Part shown: positions 26,311-39,600 of the stretch, piece after piece
Layout: every line of letters begins with the position of its first letter
Position numbering within the stretch: position 1 is the stretch's first letter
NCBI RefSeq assembly: GCF_949628215.1
Contig: NC_134276.1
Location: 126,480,125-126,544,124 of the forward strand
Length of the DNA: 64,000 nucleotides
Reading direction: 5' to 3'
Source: Phalacrocorax aristotelis
Lineage: Eukaryota > Chordata > Aves > Suliformes > Phalacrocoracidae
Notes under the pieces: generated by a model
The model's input: the letters and a program-made list of their open reading frames with translations, nothing else
Told to the model about the DNA's origin: nothing
Database searches by the model: none
Translations under genes and position numbers: made by a program

Positions 26311-29300
26311 TCTTCTTGTCTCTGTTTCATATCAGAGAAAGCTTTCCTATTCTGAGCTACTGGAAGAAATGTATTCTTTTAGCACTGAAAATGCTAAAAT
26401 TATACAGTCCCTCCCCAACCCTTCTGCAAAATGATAACAATACATTTTTACATTTGTGGTGTTGATGCTTTTTCCAGAGAAGAGGTGCTCAGGCATTAGC
26501 AGGAGTGGAGCTCTGAGTCCATGTCCAAAGAGGCCTCCCAGGTACTTGGAGAGAACATGAGGAATGGGGCAGAGATGATGGACATCTGGCACACTCTTCT
26601 CAGACTTGGGAGCTGGTACCAATCCTGTTCCATATGCCGGTTCTGGTGCATGCTGTCTATCTCTGGAAAATTTAGCATAATCGGAAGCAAAACCATATAG
26701 CCTGGGGGAGTTTTGAGCATGTATCAGGCCTATTTGTCCATTGGATCCTTGCCTAAGTGAAAAAAGAAGTGCTGGAAAGAGCCCTGTGGCTTTTGAAGTT
26801 GCTGCTGTGTCTTGTTCTGTGATCTGGCAATTATTCCCAGGCCTCACAGGATATCTTATGCTTCTGTCCTTTGCTCCTCATCTCTAAAATGCTAATGAAA
26901 TCACCTGCTTACCTCAGTGGAGGAGGGTGACTTTGCTTAAATACCATACTAAACATAACTTCTGACCTATAAAGGCCTTGATCAGTGGAAAGTTTGTCTG
27001 TCTGAGGACATTCTTCACATTAAGATGATGTGGGTGGGCTTCTGTGTAATCCTCTGGGGCAAACTGGCAAGTAATAATGCATTGGAGTCTGTAGTCAGAT
27101 CTTTGCTATTTCCTAGGTAAAGCTGTTGTGTGTTCACTTCAGTCTTGAAGTTTGTTGACTGTACGTTTCTGGTAGGGGAAAACTGAAGGCAGTTTTTGGA
27201 CCTCTGGGGAAAAGCCTGATATTTATTTCTCTTGCAGTTAGATGCTGTTTAGACAAACCGATTTGGAAAAAAAAAAGAAATAATGAACAGAACAAATATA
27301 AAAGATAAAACAAGGCTACTGGCAGAAATCAAGTACAGCAAGTACTCGGAGGATGTTGCTGACATAGAGTATTTCTCTGACGGTACCAGAAATCATGACA
27401 AAGCCCACAGTCTCATGAGCCAGGACACTGAAGAATGATATCCACATAATCTACAGCATAGGCTTTGCCCAGAGTACTCTGAGCCAGTAACTTCTCAGAT
27501 AAGCCTAAGTAGGTCTTGAAGTATAAACTTCTCTTATGACCAGGGAATGGCCCCTCTTATGCTTGGGCAATGCCAGGTATGCATCCTCTGTGTGACTGCA
27601 TATGAACTAGCAGGTGGTTCTGCTGCTGTGAAAAAGCATTTATAATAGCCAAGCACCCTTCAGCTGCAGCAGGACCACTTTCACTATGTGAACTTGATCT
27701 TCATGTTAATTTAGAATCTATCCAGTGTAGCTTTCTGCTACTGAATTCTTTGACTTTCAGTCATGCAGTTATACTACCACAAAGAACTAACAGCAACCCC
27801 AATTTAGTCCTGTGAAGTGCTTATTGGGCTGCTTCTCAGTGTAAAAGGAAAACAATCTTTTTTGCTCTGATGGCTGATTTACACACTATACTTTACGGCT
27901 TAGACTGCTTAGAAACTGTACTGTCTATGTGGCTGTGCAGAAGCCTCTTTAACAGTCAAAATAGTGACTGTATCAGGTGGAAATCTGGCTCATGTCTGTG
28001 TTCAGCTGTACTGATGATGAGAGTGGCTGTGAGGGGAAGAGCATGAGGAATGTTGTGTGGACAGGGAATATAAAGACCTTCAAAATCACACTATAACAGG
28101 TTTGTCTCAGCCTCTGCCCGTATCTGGTCATCTATCTACATGGTCATTCTCCTGTTCACAAGAGAAGAGCTTGGAATTGCAGGGCATGTGACCATGCTGG
28201 GCAAAAAGAACAAAACAAAGAGGGTTTTTACCTAACACAGCCATATTATGGTTTCTGAGGAAATTCCCACCACTGGTTGCAACTTCTTGTGAGTGATACA
28301 GGACAGAATAAAAACGGAAGGAAAGCTATCCATAGCACCTGCTTGTTCCCAAAGAATAGTTTTGGTTCATTTATGTCCCTGAAGAAAGTAATTGTAGAAT
28401 TTTTCTATAGAAAGCATCCTTACAATTTTCTCCTTCTGGAGGGGCTCACTCACTGACAGATTTGAGGCCTCCCAGACACTGGGGGAGATAATTAATACTT
28501 AACAAAATGGAGCCTTTTCTACTCTGGACACAGGTAATTCCAGTACTTGAACCTTAGCAGTGCTCTTCGTCAACGGCTAGTTCTGTGCTGACAGGCTAGA
28601 ATATGGGGCTAACTAGAAGTGGCTACTGGTACTGGTATTGACACATCTAGAGCCAAAAAGCAGAAAGGCTGGTTCATGACTTTCTGCTTAAGTCATTGGC
28701 TCTGCTGGATTTGGCCCACTTTCTGAGAAAAATGTCTTTACCCAGATTACTTCTGTAAATGGAACCCAAGGATCCTGGTGCTGCAGACTCCCAGGACAGG
28801 TACTGACCCACACAGGGCAGCCAAAAGTTAGGCTTTGCTTTCCCAGTGCTTCACCCTTGTGATCTTTCTGGTACAGAGTCTTATATTTCAGGGTAATGTG
28901 ACAAAGAAACAGGCTTTTCAGGCAACTTTCTAAAGCAAGCTCTTTCTGCTACATAGCATAAGGCACAGAGATTAAAGTGGGAATGCTTGCTTGTCGCTCT
29001 TCAGCAGTACTTGGGATTTGGATTGGTGGTCGTGGTTATACATTTCTTCTTTAGATCACTTTTCTTCTGCTGGACTTTTCCTCTGAACCCTAAAGGCTCA
29101 TTGTGCTTTTCTGTCACAGTAAATAGAGCAATCCCACATCCCCCTGACTTAGGAAATGCAACAAGTGGTGTTCTCTGTCCAGCCATACAAAGGGCTGTGT
29201 CACTCTTGTTCCACTTCCCTTTTCTGAAATGGCAGACCTAGCCCTTTGTTTTTATTTTGTTCCTACTATAGGCTTAGAATTGGTTTAAACTCAAATTTAT

Positions 29301-32300
29301 ACATATACCTTCCTGTCTTCGGAAAGCCTTCTGTTTCAAAAAGATATAATTGCTCTTGCTATGGGTCTATGCTCACATTTCTGCATATGTCTGGGGCTGA
29401 GGCAGATGTCTACTACAGATAATTCCAGCCCAAACTCATAAAGTTTGGCAATATTATAAACTGTAGAAAACAGACAATGGGAGCTGTAGCACACTGTACA
29501 GAGCTGACTGTATCAGTCCCACATACGAGCACCCACCCATGTTTCTGCACAGTGCTTGCATAAAGCCTACTTGTGAAAAAACAGTGTAGTTTGGTCAAAG
29601 GCTTTTCCTCCCACTCATATTTCAGGGGGTTCCTTTCTAGATTACAGCTTTTTTTACCTCTCCTTTTTATCTAATCCCTTTCCAAAGTGACAAGTTCCAC
29701 TGAGCAGAAGGTCCTGAAGTCACTCCTGTGACTTCCATTAGTCATATTGCATGAAAGAAAAGGGTCTATGGATTAAGGTGCCACACCGTCTAGCATAACT
29801 TAAGATCAACCTCGTTACAGATTTCAGACTTCCTGTTTGCTATTGAGCAGGTAATTGCATGTAGTTTTCTAACTGTAATCACGTGCATATTAAAAGTGCT
29901 GTTGTGTGAACAAACATACTGGAGATTAAGAGGTGCTTACCTAGCAAGGTACTGCCAGCTTGAGATAGGTAGAATGGAGGTCACTGGGGAGCTCACGTGC
30001 TGAGAAGATGTGGGTGGATTTTTCATAATCCTCTGATGGACAGATACACTGAGTAAAAAATAAAGAACCTGTGGTCACAGATTTGATGTTTTGCGAGTAA
30101 GCATGTGTGGCAGAGGAAGACTTGAAACTTACTGATCTCGGTTTGTTTTGGTAATGGAAAGTTAGAACCAATGGCTGGTTTTCTCACAAGAATCTCCAAC
30201 TACTTCTTGCTCATTTTGTACTATTAGTGTAAACATACTACATCAAGAAGGTAGGGGGAAAAAAAGGCAAAGAATACAATGTTAAATGCACATTAAAGGC
30301 TTGAAAGTGAAGCAGTCAGAAGTAAGGAAAGGCCCAAACATGGCAAAGCATATGGGCATTATTTTACAGTCTGTAATTAGTCACAATGTGACAGTGAACA
30401 CAGACCACAGGGAAAGACTAGCCAGAAAGAATTGATGAGGGGCTTTGTTATTTTGCCCAGCTGTGGCTGGGCATTTGCTGGAATGGCCTGCAGCTGAGGC
30501 AAACTGGGTCTGGGGGAGAAAGTGTAGGGGAATCAGCTTTGTTAAAAGTACTGGTAATACTTTAATAGAGTTGTTTCACTTGCTTAACATAGACACCATG
30601 CTGGAACTTGGTAGTGCCTTCTTCTGGTCTGGGTTGTACTTGCTTTCTTCCTCCAAGGGAGTTCAAGAATGGATTATCTGCAAATTGTGGAGAAGCTCCA
30701 GTTTGCCTGTGATCCTGTGGTGTCCAGAGTACGATGCTCAGCCTTGTTGTCCCTGAGACAAATGAAAGCTGTGGCTGGGTATGTAGAAAGGAGTTGTTAA
30801 AAAAAAGTGCTTGCTCTTTCTTTTCTCTTGTGCTCTGGCTGGATACCCTCAGTCTACAATAAGGTTACTGCTTCAACTTAAGTTTGAGAGGTGCTAGTGG
30901 GGAATGACCAGTGCAACTTTTCTGTGGCACTTGTGAAATTTTGACCCAGTCTAGTGGTGGCACCTGGCTGTAGCATGCTGCTTGGACTTAAAGTTGAATG
31001 AAATATAAGTAGGCTTGTTGTTGAGGTATGTCCTGATCATTGTGTGCAGAGCTCAACTAATTCAAATCAGTTGAGTGCCTTCCATTGTGACAGGTTTGTT
31101 CTTACTGTGGAAAATTGCTCACCAGTGTAATTATGAATGTGAGCTGGGTCAGCGTGGTTTGCTGTGCTTAGACTTCTTGTGGCTTTCAATAATATAGATT
31201 GCTTATCATAAAGCAATAAGAGCAACCATAAAAGAGTTATTTGAAATGAAGTCCTTTCTCATGCCTGTGATTTATTTGCATATCATCCCTTCTCTGTAGG
31301 ATTGAAATGATATGGTGACTCAACCAACTGTGCAGAAATACATGCCCATAGTCAGTCTTAAGTTGTATGAGTTTAACAAGATACCTTCTGGTGGTATATA
31401 CAGCAAGCTTTTGTGGAAACTAATTAGACTTACAGGATATAGAACTTTTCTTACCCTGATGACTGCTTTCAGCACAGCCCATCTCAAACTGAGCAACTTG
31501 TAGACACGCTTTCTGGTGATGTGAATGACAGAATGTGTTCAGCCCAATGGAAGGGTGACTTGGAAAAGCTTTGGCCGAGAAATCTTGAAGTTCCATTTAT
31601 GAATAAGAAGGTGCCAGTCTTTTCCAGTCTTCTAGGGAACAAAAGTTTGCCTCCCACTAACTTGCATCATGGCTGGGCACTAGTTTATTTCCTTAGATCT
31701 GTTGAAAAACTCTTGTTTGAAAACTAGCTCCTTTGACAAATAATCTGCCAAAGCTACCCAAGAAGGAACACTAAATGTTAAATGATCCCGTCTTCTGTGT
31801 GAAAGGTATACTGTCCACTAATGGCTGGAAGGCATAGCCAAACAAATTCAGACAGGAAAGCAGACACACATTGATTTTTCTCTTTAGTTCTACAGTAAGT
31901 TTTTCTAGTATTAGTGTTTTCCAACAGTCCTGCTCTGATGGTGAGAACTGCTCTCACAGAATCTCTGAAAAGGACAGGTTTGGTCTCTCCTGTCATGAAG
32001 GAAAATATCTACTATCCCTACTCCAGGCGGATCTGTGGCAAAATCCATACTTTTCAGGAAAATCTTTCTAAAAGACATGCTAACAAAGATTTGTAGTTAA
32101 AATACATTGAACTAGGGGGAATTTACTTGCTTTCTAGAGTACAAGCCATTGTTTTATTTCTGCAAATAAGGGTGAGATAAACCTGGGCTTGTGTTTGAAG
32201 AAGAAACAGATGCCAAGATCTGATTAAATAAACGCTCAGATTCTAGAGTTTTATATGGCAGTGTTGCCACAAGTCTCAGGTGGTACTGTTCATGAGAGCA

Positions 32301-33744
32301 GTATTGGGAATGACTGTAACCATACAGCAGTAACTTACCCAGAACTGCATTTACCAGCATAATGTCAAATGCTACATGAACACAATATTTTGCTGCTGTA
32401 CCATGAGCAGATGTGCAGAATAATTATCTAGGTAAATGTGGGGGGAGAACTGCTTTTTTCTTCACCTCCATCCTTCTCTCTGATTCAAATGTGGACTGAA
32501 AATGCTATTTCTCAGATTCTCATGGGAATACATTTATTAATATGCCTCCAGGTATTTTATCTGGTTATTCATATCTTGGTGCATGAGACTATGTAGACTT
32601 GCTAATGTACTTTCTGATATTTGTTGTGTGTAAAAACCAAGGTAACTGTTCTAAAATATGCTATCTGCTCTTTAATCTCCACCTTATGTGTCAAGCAAGT
32701 AATAACACTTGCCTTTTACGGTGGTATGAGAGTTTTAACTGAGCCAAAACAGCACTTGATTCACTGTGGGGGTTTTTCTGTGCATTTTTTTATTGTTGTT
32801 AGACTTCAGGGAATACTTAAAGGTTTCTAGACGTTGAATGTGAATGTTTAATTCCAAAGTTTTTTTAACTGAGGCAAACTAAGGCATTAAGAAATTCAAC
32901 AACTATCATAAATATATTCTCGGCTCTGCCATTGGTACAGGATTCTTGTCTGGTCTCTTCTGCACTGTGTTTTCAGTTGTAACCCTGAATGGGTTTGAAG
33001 TGGGTGAATATCTGCTTTACGTGGTGCCCTGAGTTTTTTGTGCAGGTATGGAGCATTGCAACAGATGTATAAACATCACTGTGGAAACCACAGTGCACAC
33101 AGCTCCTTTTTAGCCAGTGTCCCCAAAACACAGGGACAATCCAGCTCCTAAATATGTGGGGTGTGGTGGTGGATTCTTTTGTTTTGTTGTTTGGAAATCA
33201 TTGTGACAAGTAGTGTTTTAAGTGCTTCAAGGAAGATAGCGAGATACTCTTCTGTACCTTCGTGATTAGTTGCTCCAAAGCGTGAAGAGGAATTATGGCA
33301 GAAGGCATACATTTAGTTGCTGTGAGAGACAGTGGTGATTGGTATCTTCAGCTGATCAAAGGTAAAAGGCAGCTTCTTTGCAGTGAACCAGAGGAGTGCT
33401 ACGGAGATGAGCCATAAAGGCCTTTCTTACACGTGTTCCTAAATACTCTGTTCAGTGCTTTTGGGGAGCTGTTTGTATTCTGAAAACATGGACTGCTACT
33501 GTGTATCCCATTTTTTGATAGCACTGCTAATATCAGGTGGAATCTCTTTTCTCCTCCCTTGCCAGCTAAGCATAACGCTTAGATTCAGGCTTCCCTGTGT
33601 GCAATATAAGGTGCTCACATCAGTAGTATTCAGAGTTCTTATGCTGTGTCAAATGGCAAGACAAGGAACACTGTTTTCTTGACCTGCTGTTACTGGCTTT
33701 TCTGCCTCTTATAACTCAGGCACAGATGGCATCACTAACCTTGT
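26311..33744. other. long gene-free stretch
   Basis: No exon, named repeat or RNA gene recognised. The longest non-GC-driven frame in the window, 166 codons on minus at 26,347-26,847, lies here; it has no domain I recognise and its composition is unremarkable. Ig exons of the 36-kb copy would be expected in this stretch, but none is readable. Confidence 0.45.
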
Positions 33745-34490
33745 CCCCACTGAGCCTTCTGTTCTCCAGGCTGAACAGGCCCAGCTCTCTCAGCCTCTCA
33801 TCTGAAAGATGCTCCATTCCCTAAATCATCTTTGTGGCCTTCTGCTAGACTCCCTCCAGTAAGTCCATATCTTCCCTGTGCTGGGGAGCCAAACACTGGA
33901 CACAGCATTCCAGACGTGGCCTCACCAGTAATGAGTAAAGAGGAAGGATAACCTCCCTTGACTTTTTGGCAATGTTCTTCCCAATGCAGCCCAGGATGCT
34001 GTTGGCAGCTGGTGGGGACCCCCAGGTGGCACTGATGCCTGGGGTTATTCCTACCCAGATGCAGGCCTCTGCGTTTTCCCTTGTTGAACTTCATGAGATT
34101 CCCCTCATCTAATTCTCCAGCCTGTCCAAATCCTCCTGAATGGCAGCACAATTCACTAGCGTATCAGCCACTCCTCACGGTTTTGCATTGTCTGCAAATT
34201 TGCTGAGGGTGTACTCTGTCCCTGTGTCAAGGCCATCACTGAAGAGGTAACAACAACTGGGGCACACAGCTGGAGACTTGACTCTAACTGGCCTTTACCA
34301 CTGATCACTCCCCCTGGGACTGGCTGTTCAGGCAGTTTTAAATCAATGTCACTGTGCTTTTATCTATGCCTTACTTTTTCAGCTTGTCTCTAAGAATATT
34401 ATAAGAGACCATGCCAAAAGCTTGAAGTCAAGGTATGCAACATCCACTGCTCTCCTTGCTGCACCAAGCAGGTCCAGTCACTACTTGGTT
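33745..34490 (-). mobile_element. old CR1 LINE fragment
   Basis: The reverse complement reads as the ORF2 region of CR1. On the plus strand, TTCTCCAGGCTGAACAGG and CAGCCTCTCATCTGAAAG match the antisense of the GLFSLE...LSYEERL region of the younger copies. It is more diverged, lacks the 3' repeat, and is broken by stops. Ends are approximate. Confidence 0.8.
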
Positions 34491-35747
34491 ACATGGTCAC
34501 TGCTGAAGCCTATGTTATTGCTAGTGGATGTGCTGTAGCAACAGCAGGAAACATCAAAAAAATCTCATGGAAATAAACTCAGTGGAACTTCTGGAGTGTA
34601 CAATTGTCCTCGCTTGAATGTGCTCCTTGTCTTCTCCAGAAAATGCTTTTGTTCTTGTGGATGATGGTCAATGGTATGCCTCAATTGGCTCTGCCTTGAC
34701 CGGTGTCTCAATGGGCAGAGGTCGCAAGTGGCCACTTAGATCTGCAGTCTGCTCCAAAACAACCTCCTGTCCTCAGTCAAACATGTCAGTAAGAAGCACA
34801 GTTTGATGCATGTTCTTCTGAGTAGGTTCAGTTGTGAGCTTTTTATAAAGACTTTATCTTAAAATCTTTTTATTTCAAATCTTGTTTTGAAGAAAACTGC
34901 AGGGATGAATGTCACGGACTCCTGACAGATCTTCTGCAGAAGACCTTTACTGTCAGCTTTTCACTGCTTATATATCTTTTCAACACATTCCTCACGCGCA
35001 CAAACATTTTCCGTTATTCGTCAGCTAGCTCTAAGCATGCGCCTTATGCTACATTCTAATAGTGCAAACATAACAGCCTATCTCATTTGTTTTGGCTTAC
35101 TTAAATATTTCTTGCCATTCCCACACTCGTGTCTGTTTTTTACTGCGGTGTTGTTCAGTTCAAGGATGTGTCAAACAGTGCTAAGTTACTTGCATATCCA
35201 TCCCCCATAGAAAACCTTTTGACAAGTGCCTGGACACAGGGAAAATGTCAGTTTACATGAAACACCAAAAGGCCCCACAAAAGCAACCAATCCTTGTTGA
35301 TATGTAGCTGGAAACCTCTAGTTTGTTAGGAAAATGACAAGCCTGAAAAGCTGAACTTCTTCCTAAGCTATTCCCTGCCACCTCCTTCCTACACCCCTCT
35401 CCCCTCAACATACAATCCCCACAACACTCACTACTCCCCCCCCCACCCCAGCAGAGGACCAGGAAAGGTCATTCTGATGCTTTCTCTGCTGTGAGTTTGC
35501 TGTATGACTTCATGATAAGGAAATCTGGGGAGCAACTACCTGCCTGGTCCTGTTTTTTCTGGAAGATGCCCAATTCTTGGGGAACACAGGCTAATGCAAT
35601 TATATTGTAGCTCCTGCTGTGAATTTTCTTTATTTTCCATCCAGCTGCTGCTGAGCACCCTGGTCCTAAAGCGAGCATGCTACCTAGCCATGTATACAAC
35701 AAAGCTAAGAAGCAATTGGTGCATGTAGCTTTGGCAGCTATTTGCTC
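34491..35747. other. no gene recognised
   Basis: No coding exon identified. A run of nine C occurs at about 35,436-35,444. Minus-strand frames near 35.47-35.70 kb show no domain. Confidence 0.45.
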
Positions 35748-35860
35748 CTAAACAGTAGTCTGCCTTAACGGTTGCTGTATGAGCCATGCAATAGCAAGCA
35801 GCACAAAGGCTCGTGCTACCCTTCCAAGAAAATTCTTGCCAACTGCAATTTTTTTTTTAC
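35748..35860 (-). pseudogene. decayed CD200R-like first (signal) exon
   Basis: The minus strand reads FLGRVARAFVLLAIAWLIQQ, matching the VFVLLAITKV core of the 8-kb exon and VVLLAITAV of the 47-kb exon. At the position of the start codon (CCATGAAAAC at 8 kb) this copy has CAGTAAAAAA, so the ATG is lost. The donor GT is replaced (CCGTTAAGG), and the frame runs to a stop at 35,748-35,750. The upstream block (35.96-36.11 kb) is conserved. I call it a dead first exon. Confidence 0.5.
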
Positions 35861-35959
35861 TGCTCAGGTGGCTGTCTTGTTCAGCTGAGCAGGAGGACCT
35901 TGTCACGGAGCTCTCAGTAGTCACTGTTGCTATTTGCTGTGCTAGTTCACCCTGACCTG

Positions 35960-36110
35960 CCTGCTCCTGAATGATTAGCTTTTTGGAGCTGGAGACCATT
36001 CTCCACAGCACCAAGCTTCCTGTGCTGTCAGTCTGGGAAAGCATGTGGAAAGAGATATAGTGACTATGCCTTCTGTTTTTTCACTTCTCACACAGCTGGG
36101 CGGAGATAAA
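35960..36110 (-). promoter_or_regulatory. relic promoter block of the 36-kb CD200R-like copy
   Basis: TGCTCCTGA (35,962-35,970) followed by AAGCTTCCTGTGCTG (36,013-36,027), the same pair in the same order as in the 8-kb and 47.7-kb copies. Function in a promoter is inferred from position. Confidence 0.45.
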
Positions 36111-37844
36111 TTTTACATTAGATGTTAGGGAACTGGAGGCAACATGTTCTACCTCCAGTACTGACAGGGTGTTAGCACTGTCTGGGCATGACCCCAGCTT
36201 TCCCTCCAAAAAAACCCTCTAATAACCTGAAATCTTTTCTTTAAAGGTCAATGCCTTTCTGTCCCAGGACAGAAAAGTAACAGGGGTTCTAAACCTACTT
36301 TTGCAGAAAAGCCCGTTTGGCTTTTCTGTGCCAGCATGGGGGAAACTGAATAGCAGGGTTAAGTAGAAATTACTGTTGTTTATTTGTCTTTAGATACAAG
36401 AGGAGCCCTTTAAAATTTAGTATCTCTGTTTTCACTTGCAGTCTGTTCTGCAGTTTCTCTCCCACCATAAAGAGATATTGCCTCTAACTGGAACACAACT
36501 CCACTCTTGCACTGGATCACCACCAGCACTTGAGAGGACTAAGCAGGCACTGCTGTTTTAAGCAGATGTCTTCACCTGCCCTGTCCCTGGCCATTCCTTT
36601 CCACCCCTGTGGACCCCCCTGCCTCATGGCAGTCTTGTGGTAAATCAGAACTCGAAGTTGATTCCATACTGCCTGTTGAGTTCCTTATCTCCATTCAGTA
36701 AGCAGCTGCATAAACTTGTGCCAATGTCAGTGATAGGGACATTGCAGAGATGGGAATAAGCTGCTAGAAGTGGGGGGGGGGGGGACTTTGAAGCCAGTTT
36801 CTGACCCCACAAAACGCCCAAGGAGCAACAGCATTTTGTTATGTACAACTCCTGCTGATAAAACAAACTACAGATCAAGGGGGAGGCTCAGATTTCTCTT
36901 GCTTTCATATCTAAGCTCTGGCCGCTGTAGTATATTCTTGATTTTGAACCATCCCCTTGCCTTAAAGTGAGTATTTTTGCTAGCCACTCCAAAAACACCT
37001 GGCAGGACAGGCCTATTTTTGCCAGTGCTCTGCCAATTTGGGCACTTGAGCACATGTTACTTCTTCACAGACTTCAGGGGATATAGAAGCAAAAAGCTGC
37101 AAACCCTTCATAATGGTTTCTGAAGTTATCCAGTCTTATTCTACCTAGAGCAGCTAGGTTTGGGTGAACAAATACATGCCACTTTGTCCATCTGTCCATG
37201 TGTTTAGACACATGAAATGAGAAGTCATTGAGAGAAACACATTTTCCTGTTCATTTTATCTTGTAATAATTGTAGCATACAGAAGAAAAGCACGATGCTC
37301 TACAGGTTGGTGTGATAGCTTGCCAGTGGTTTGTATCCCTGTACCAAGCTTCAGAAGTACTCTGAAGTGAGAGCATCTTTTGGTCTCCCAGTGTTCCTGT
37401 TCACCATACTCAAACAGTCACAGGGATATGAAAGACTTGTGCTAGGGGCTCGTAGCACCAAAATAGTGGTAATGTGGAAAAGGCACAGCTGGTGATACTA
37501 GAGTGGTCTCTCAGATCACTCTGTGAGTGAACAGGATGTGACAGGGGGTTTAGTAATCCTTTGGGGCAGGCTCCCCAAGTGACAAAAACAAAAAGCCTGT
37601 GGTCAGTCTGCGGTCTCTGTTATGCATGCCTGCTGGGAAAGGAATGAAACTTAGAAAAGCTAGTTCTTATTTAGAGGTAGAGGTGAAGGGAGAAAAGTTA
37701 GTGCAGTCTCTGAATTTGTTGGAGCCTCTCCCCCCCCCTACTTGAGGTTGGTGATATTTTTTTTTTTTGAGGAGAACAACAGTTTGAAACTAGTTTAAAA
37801 AAAAAAAAAAGCCCCATAGAAAGGCAAGCAATCTCTTCCTGCTG
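36111..37844. other. no gene; homopolymer tracts
   Basis: Non-coding. A 13-G run lies at 36,772-36,784, a C run near 37,731-37,738, a T run near 37,757-37,768 and a 14-A run at 37,797-37,810. No exon or repeat family recognised otherwise. Confidence 0.5.
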
Positions 37845-37847
37845 TCA

Positions 37848-38431
37848 TGGTTTAACCCTGGCCAGCAACGAAGCCCCCCTCTATCTGCTAGCTTGCTTGC
37901 TCCCCATGGTTGAGATGGGGAGTGAATCGGAAGGGTAGAAGTGAACTCACATGTTAAGACAAAGACTATTTCATAGGCAAAGTAAAAGTTGCATGCATAA
38001 GCAAAACAAAGAATTGATTCACTCCTTCCCATTGGCAGGCAGGTGCTCAGCCATCTCCAGGAAAGCAGGGCTCCATCGCACGTAACAGTTACTGGGGAAG
38101 ACAAACACCATCACTCTAAATGCCTCCCCCCTTTCTTTTTCTTTCCTGAGCTTTATATGCTAAGCATGATGTCATAGACTATGGAATATCCCTTTGGTCA
38201 GTTGGGGTCAGCTGTCCCGGCTGTGCCCCCTCCCAACTGCTTGTGCACCCTCAGCCTGATGCTGGTGGGGTGAGAGGCAGAAAAGGCCTTGACTCTGCTG
38301 AGCAGTGCTTATACAGTAATGAAAACATCCCTGTGTTGTCATACTTCTTTTAGCACAAATCCAAAACAGGCCAATACTAGCTACTTTGAAGAAAATTAGC
38401 TCTACCCCAGCCCAGACCAGCATATTCGTCA
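37848..38431 (-). mobile_element. LTR of avian ERV family, minus strand
   Basis: This is the inverted counterpart of the LTRs at 52.07 and 54.29 kb. On the plus strand it starts TGTCATGGTTTAACCCTGGC (the inverted 3' end) and ends with antisense of the LTR 5' end (CCCAGCCCAGACCAGCA). A TATAAA box (antisense, 38,152-38,157) is kept. The length of about 585 bp matches the 577-589 bp of the other two, so it is full length. No 5-bp target duplication flanks it, and retroviral-like sequence continues at its upper side, so it is likely the 3' LTR of a partly deleted provirus. Confidence 0.75.
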
Positions 38432-39600
38432 CCCCTTTTTCCATACCATTTACATTATTCTCAGGCCGCACGCTATCTGCTACGTTGTCATTAACCACCC
38501 CACCTCTTCCCATCCTTTGAGAGATATATACATACAGATACTATTGTCTTAGTTTGTTGGCCACCCCTGTAAAATATCAATGAAGGTCCGTAAAATGTTC
38601 ACTGAGTGAATTTAGTCCATGACTTTGGGCTCCATCTGTTATGGTGGTCCCTCAGGACAGGAGAGGTGCTGTGTTGTGTGGAGTTACTGGGCACCAAAGC
38701 CAGCTCAGGTTGGGTCATTTCTGCACTTACTGTGTTTCTTGTAAGCTTGTCCTCCATTGGTTCAGGTAGTGTCTGCTATAGTAATGCCTGTAACATGCAA
38801 CTCAAATCATGGGTTAGAACAACTTAAGGATATATATCCATTGCAACCTCCAGCCCAGTCTCTTTGGACCAGAACATAGTGTTTAATACTGTGATTAATT
38901 TCTTCCTTTCCCCTGTTCCATCTTGGACTTATTCATAGACCACAGCCCCTTAGGGGCATACCTGCTCCAAGCAGAGCCTTATCTATGGGCCACAGTCCCT
39001 TCAGAGATGTACCTGTTCCATCATAGCCTTACACTCCTGAAGGGGCTGTGGGTATCTACTCCAACATGGCCCTACCCATGGCCACAGTCCCTCCAGAGGT
39101 GTACCTGTTCTGTCATGGACTTATCCACAGCCACAAATGTTTCAAGGTGTTCCAGCGCAGCCTCACGCACAGCCACTGATGCTTCTAGCTCTACCTGCTG
39201 CAGCATGGACTTATCCACAGCCACAGATGTTTTGAGGTGTACCTTCTCTGCTGTGGGCTACAGTTGCTTTGGGGTGTCCTGGTCCTGTGTGGACTCATCT
39301 TCAGGTCACAGTCCCTTTTGACTCATGTTCACAGTGGAGTTCCAGCCTGTCCAGTGCAGCAGCGATGCCCTGGCCATCTGCCAGCCCAGGTGCATCACCA
39401 TTGCTGTTATCAAAATGGTGCCAGGCACATCAGAGTAAAATAATAATAACAGCAAGCAGCGAAAGCAAAAAGCAGCCACTAACAAGCCCTAGACTCTAAT
39501 ATACAATAAGACAAGCAAGCCCCATGGCAAGCACAGAAGCCTGCCAATTAATGCCTAAATAGCTATAAATTCAGTCTAGCACATTGCAAACAAATCTGTC
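38432..39600 (-). mobile_element. ERV-associated repetitive segment next to the LTR
   Basis: This segment follows the 5' side of the minus-strand LTR, where internal retroviral sequence is expected. I recognise no gag, pol or env domain. It contains the imperfect tandem array at 38.92-39.29 kb. I regard it as non-coding internal sequence of the same element; the upper boundary is uncertain. Confidence 0.4.
38924..39290. repeat. imperfect tandem repeat, unit about 45-50 bp
   Basis: Units start with GGACTTATCCACAGCCAC or close variants and end with a GTGTACCTGTTC-like motif, e.g. at 38,924, 38,972, 39,117 and 39,208. About six to seven diverged units are visible. The forward frame shows repeated MDLSTAT motifs as a by-product; I do not take it as coding. 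Confidence 0.65.

Noticed and set aside
29941-30171. Minus-strand frame ending at TTGCTAG|GTAAGC, like the V exon donor of the CD200R gene
   Set aside because: Upstream residues show none of the V or C2 Cys/Trp spacing, so the donor match alone is not enough.
33294-33361. Plus-strand ATG frame MAEGIHLVAVRDSGDWYLQ followed by a donor-like GTAAAA
   Set aside because: About 22 codons, no partner exon or recognised family; likely chance.
36772-36784. 13-G run as a regulatory G-quadruplex
   Set aside because: A single homopolymer with no promoter or transcript nearby; more likely a microsatellite.
38923-39321. 132-codon plus frame with repeated MDLSTAT motifs
   Set aside because: Product of the tandem DNA repeat inside an ERV segment, read antisense to the element; not a repeat protein.
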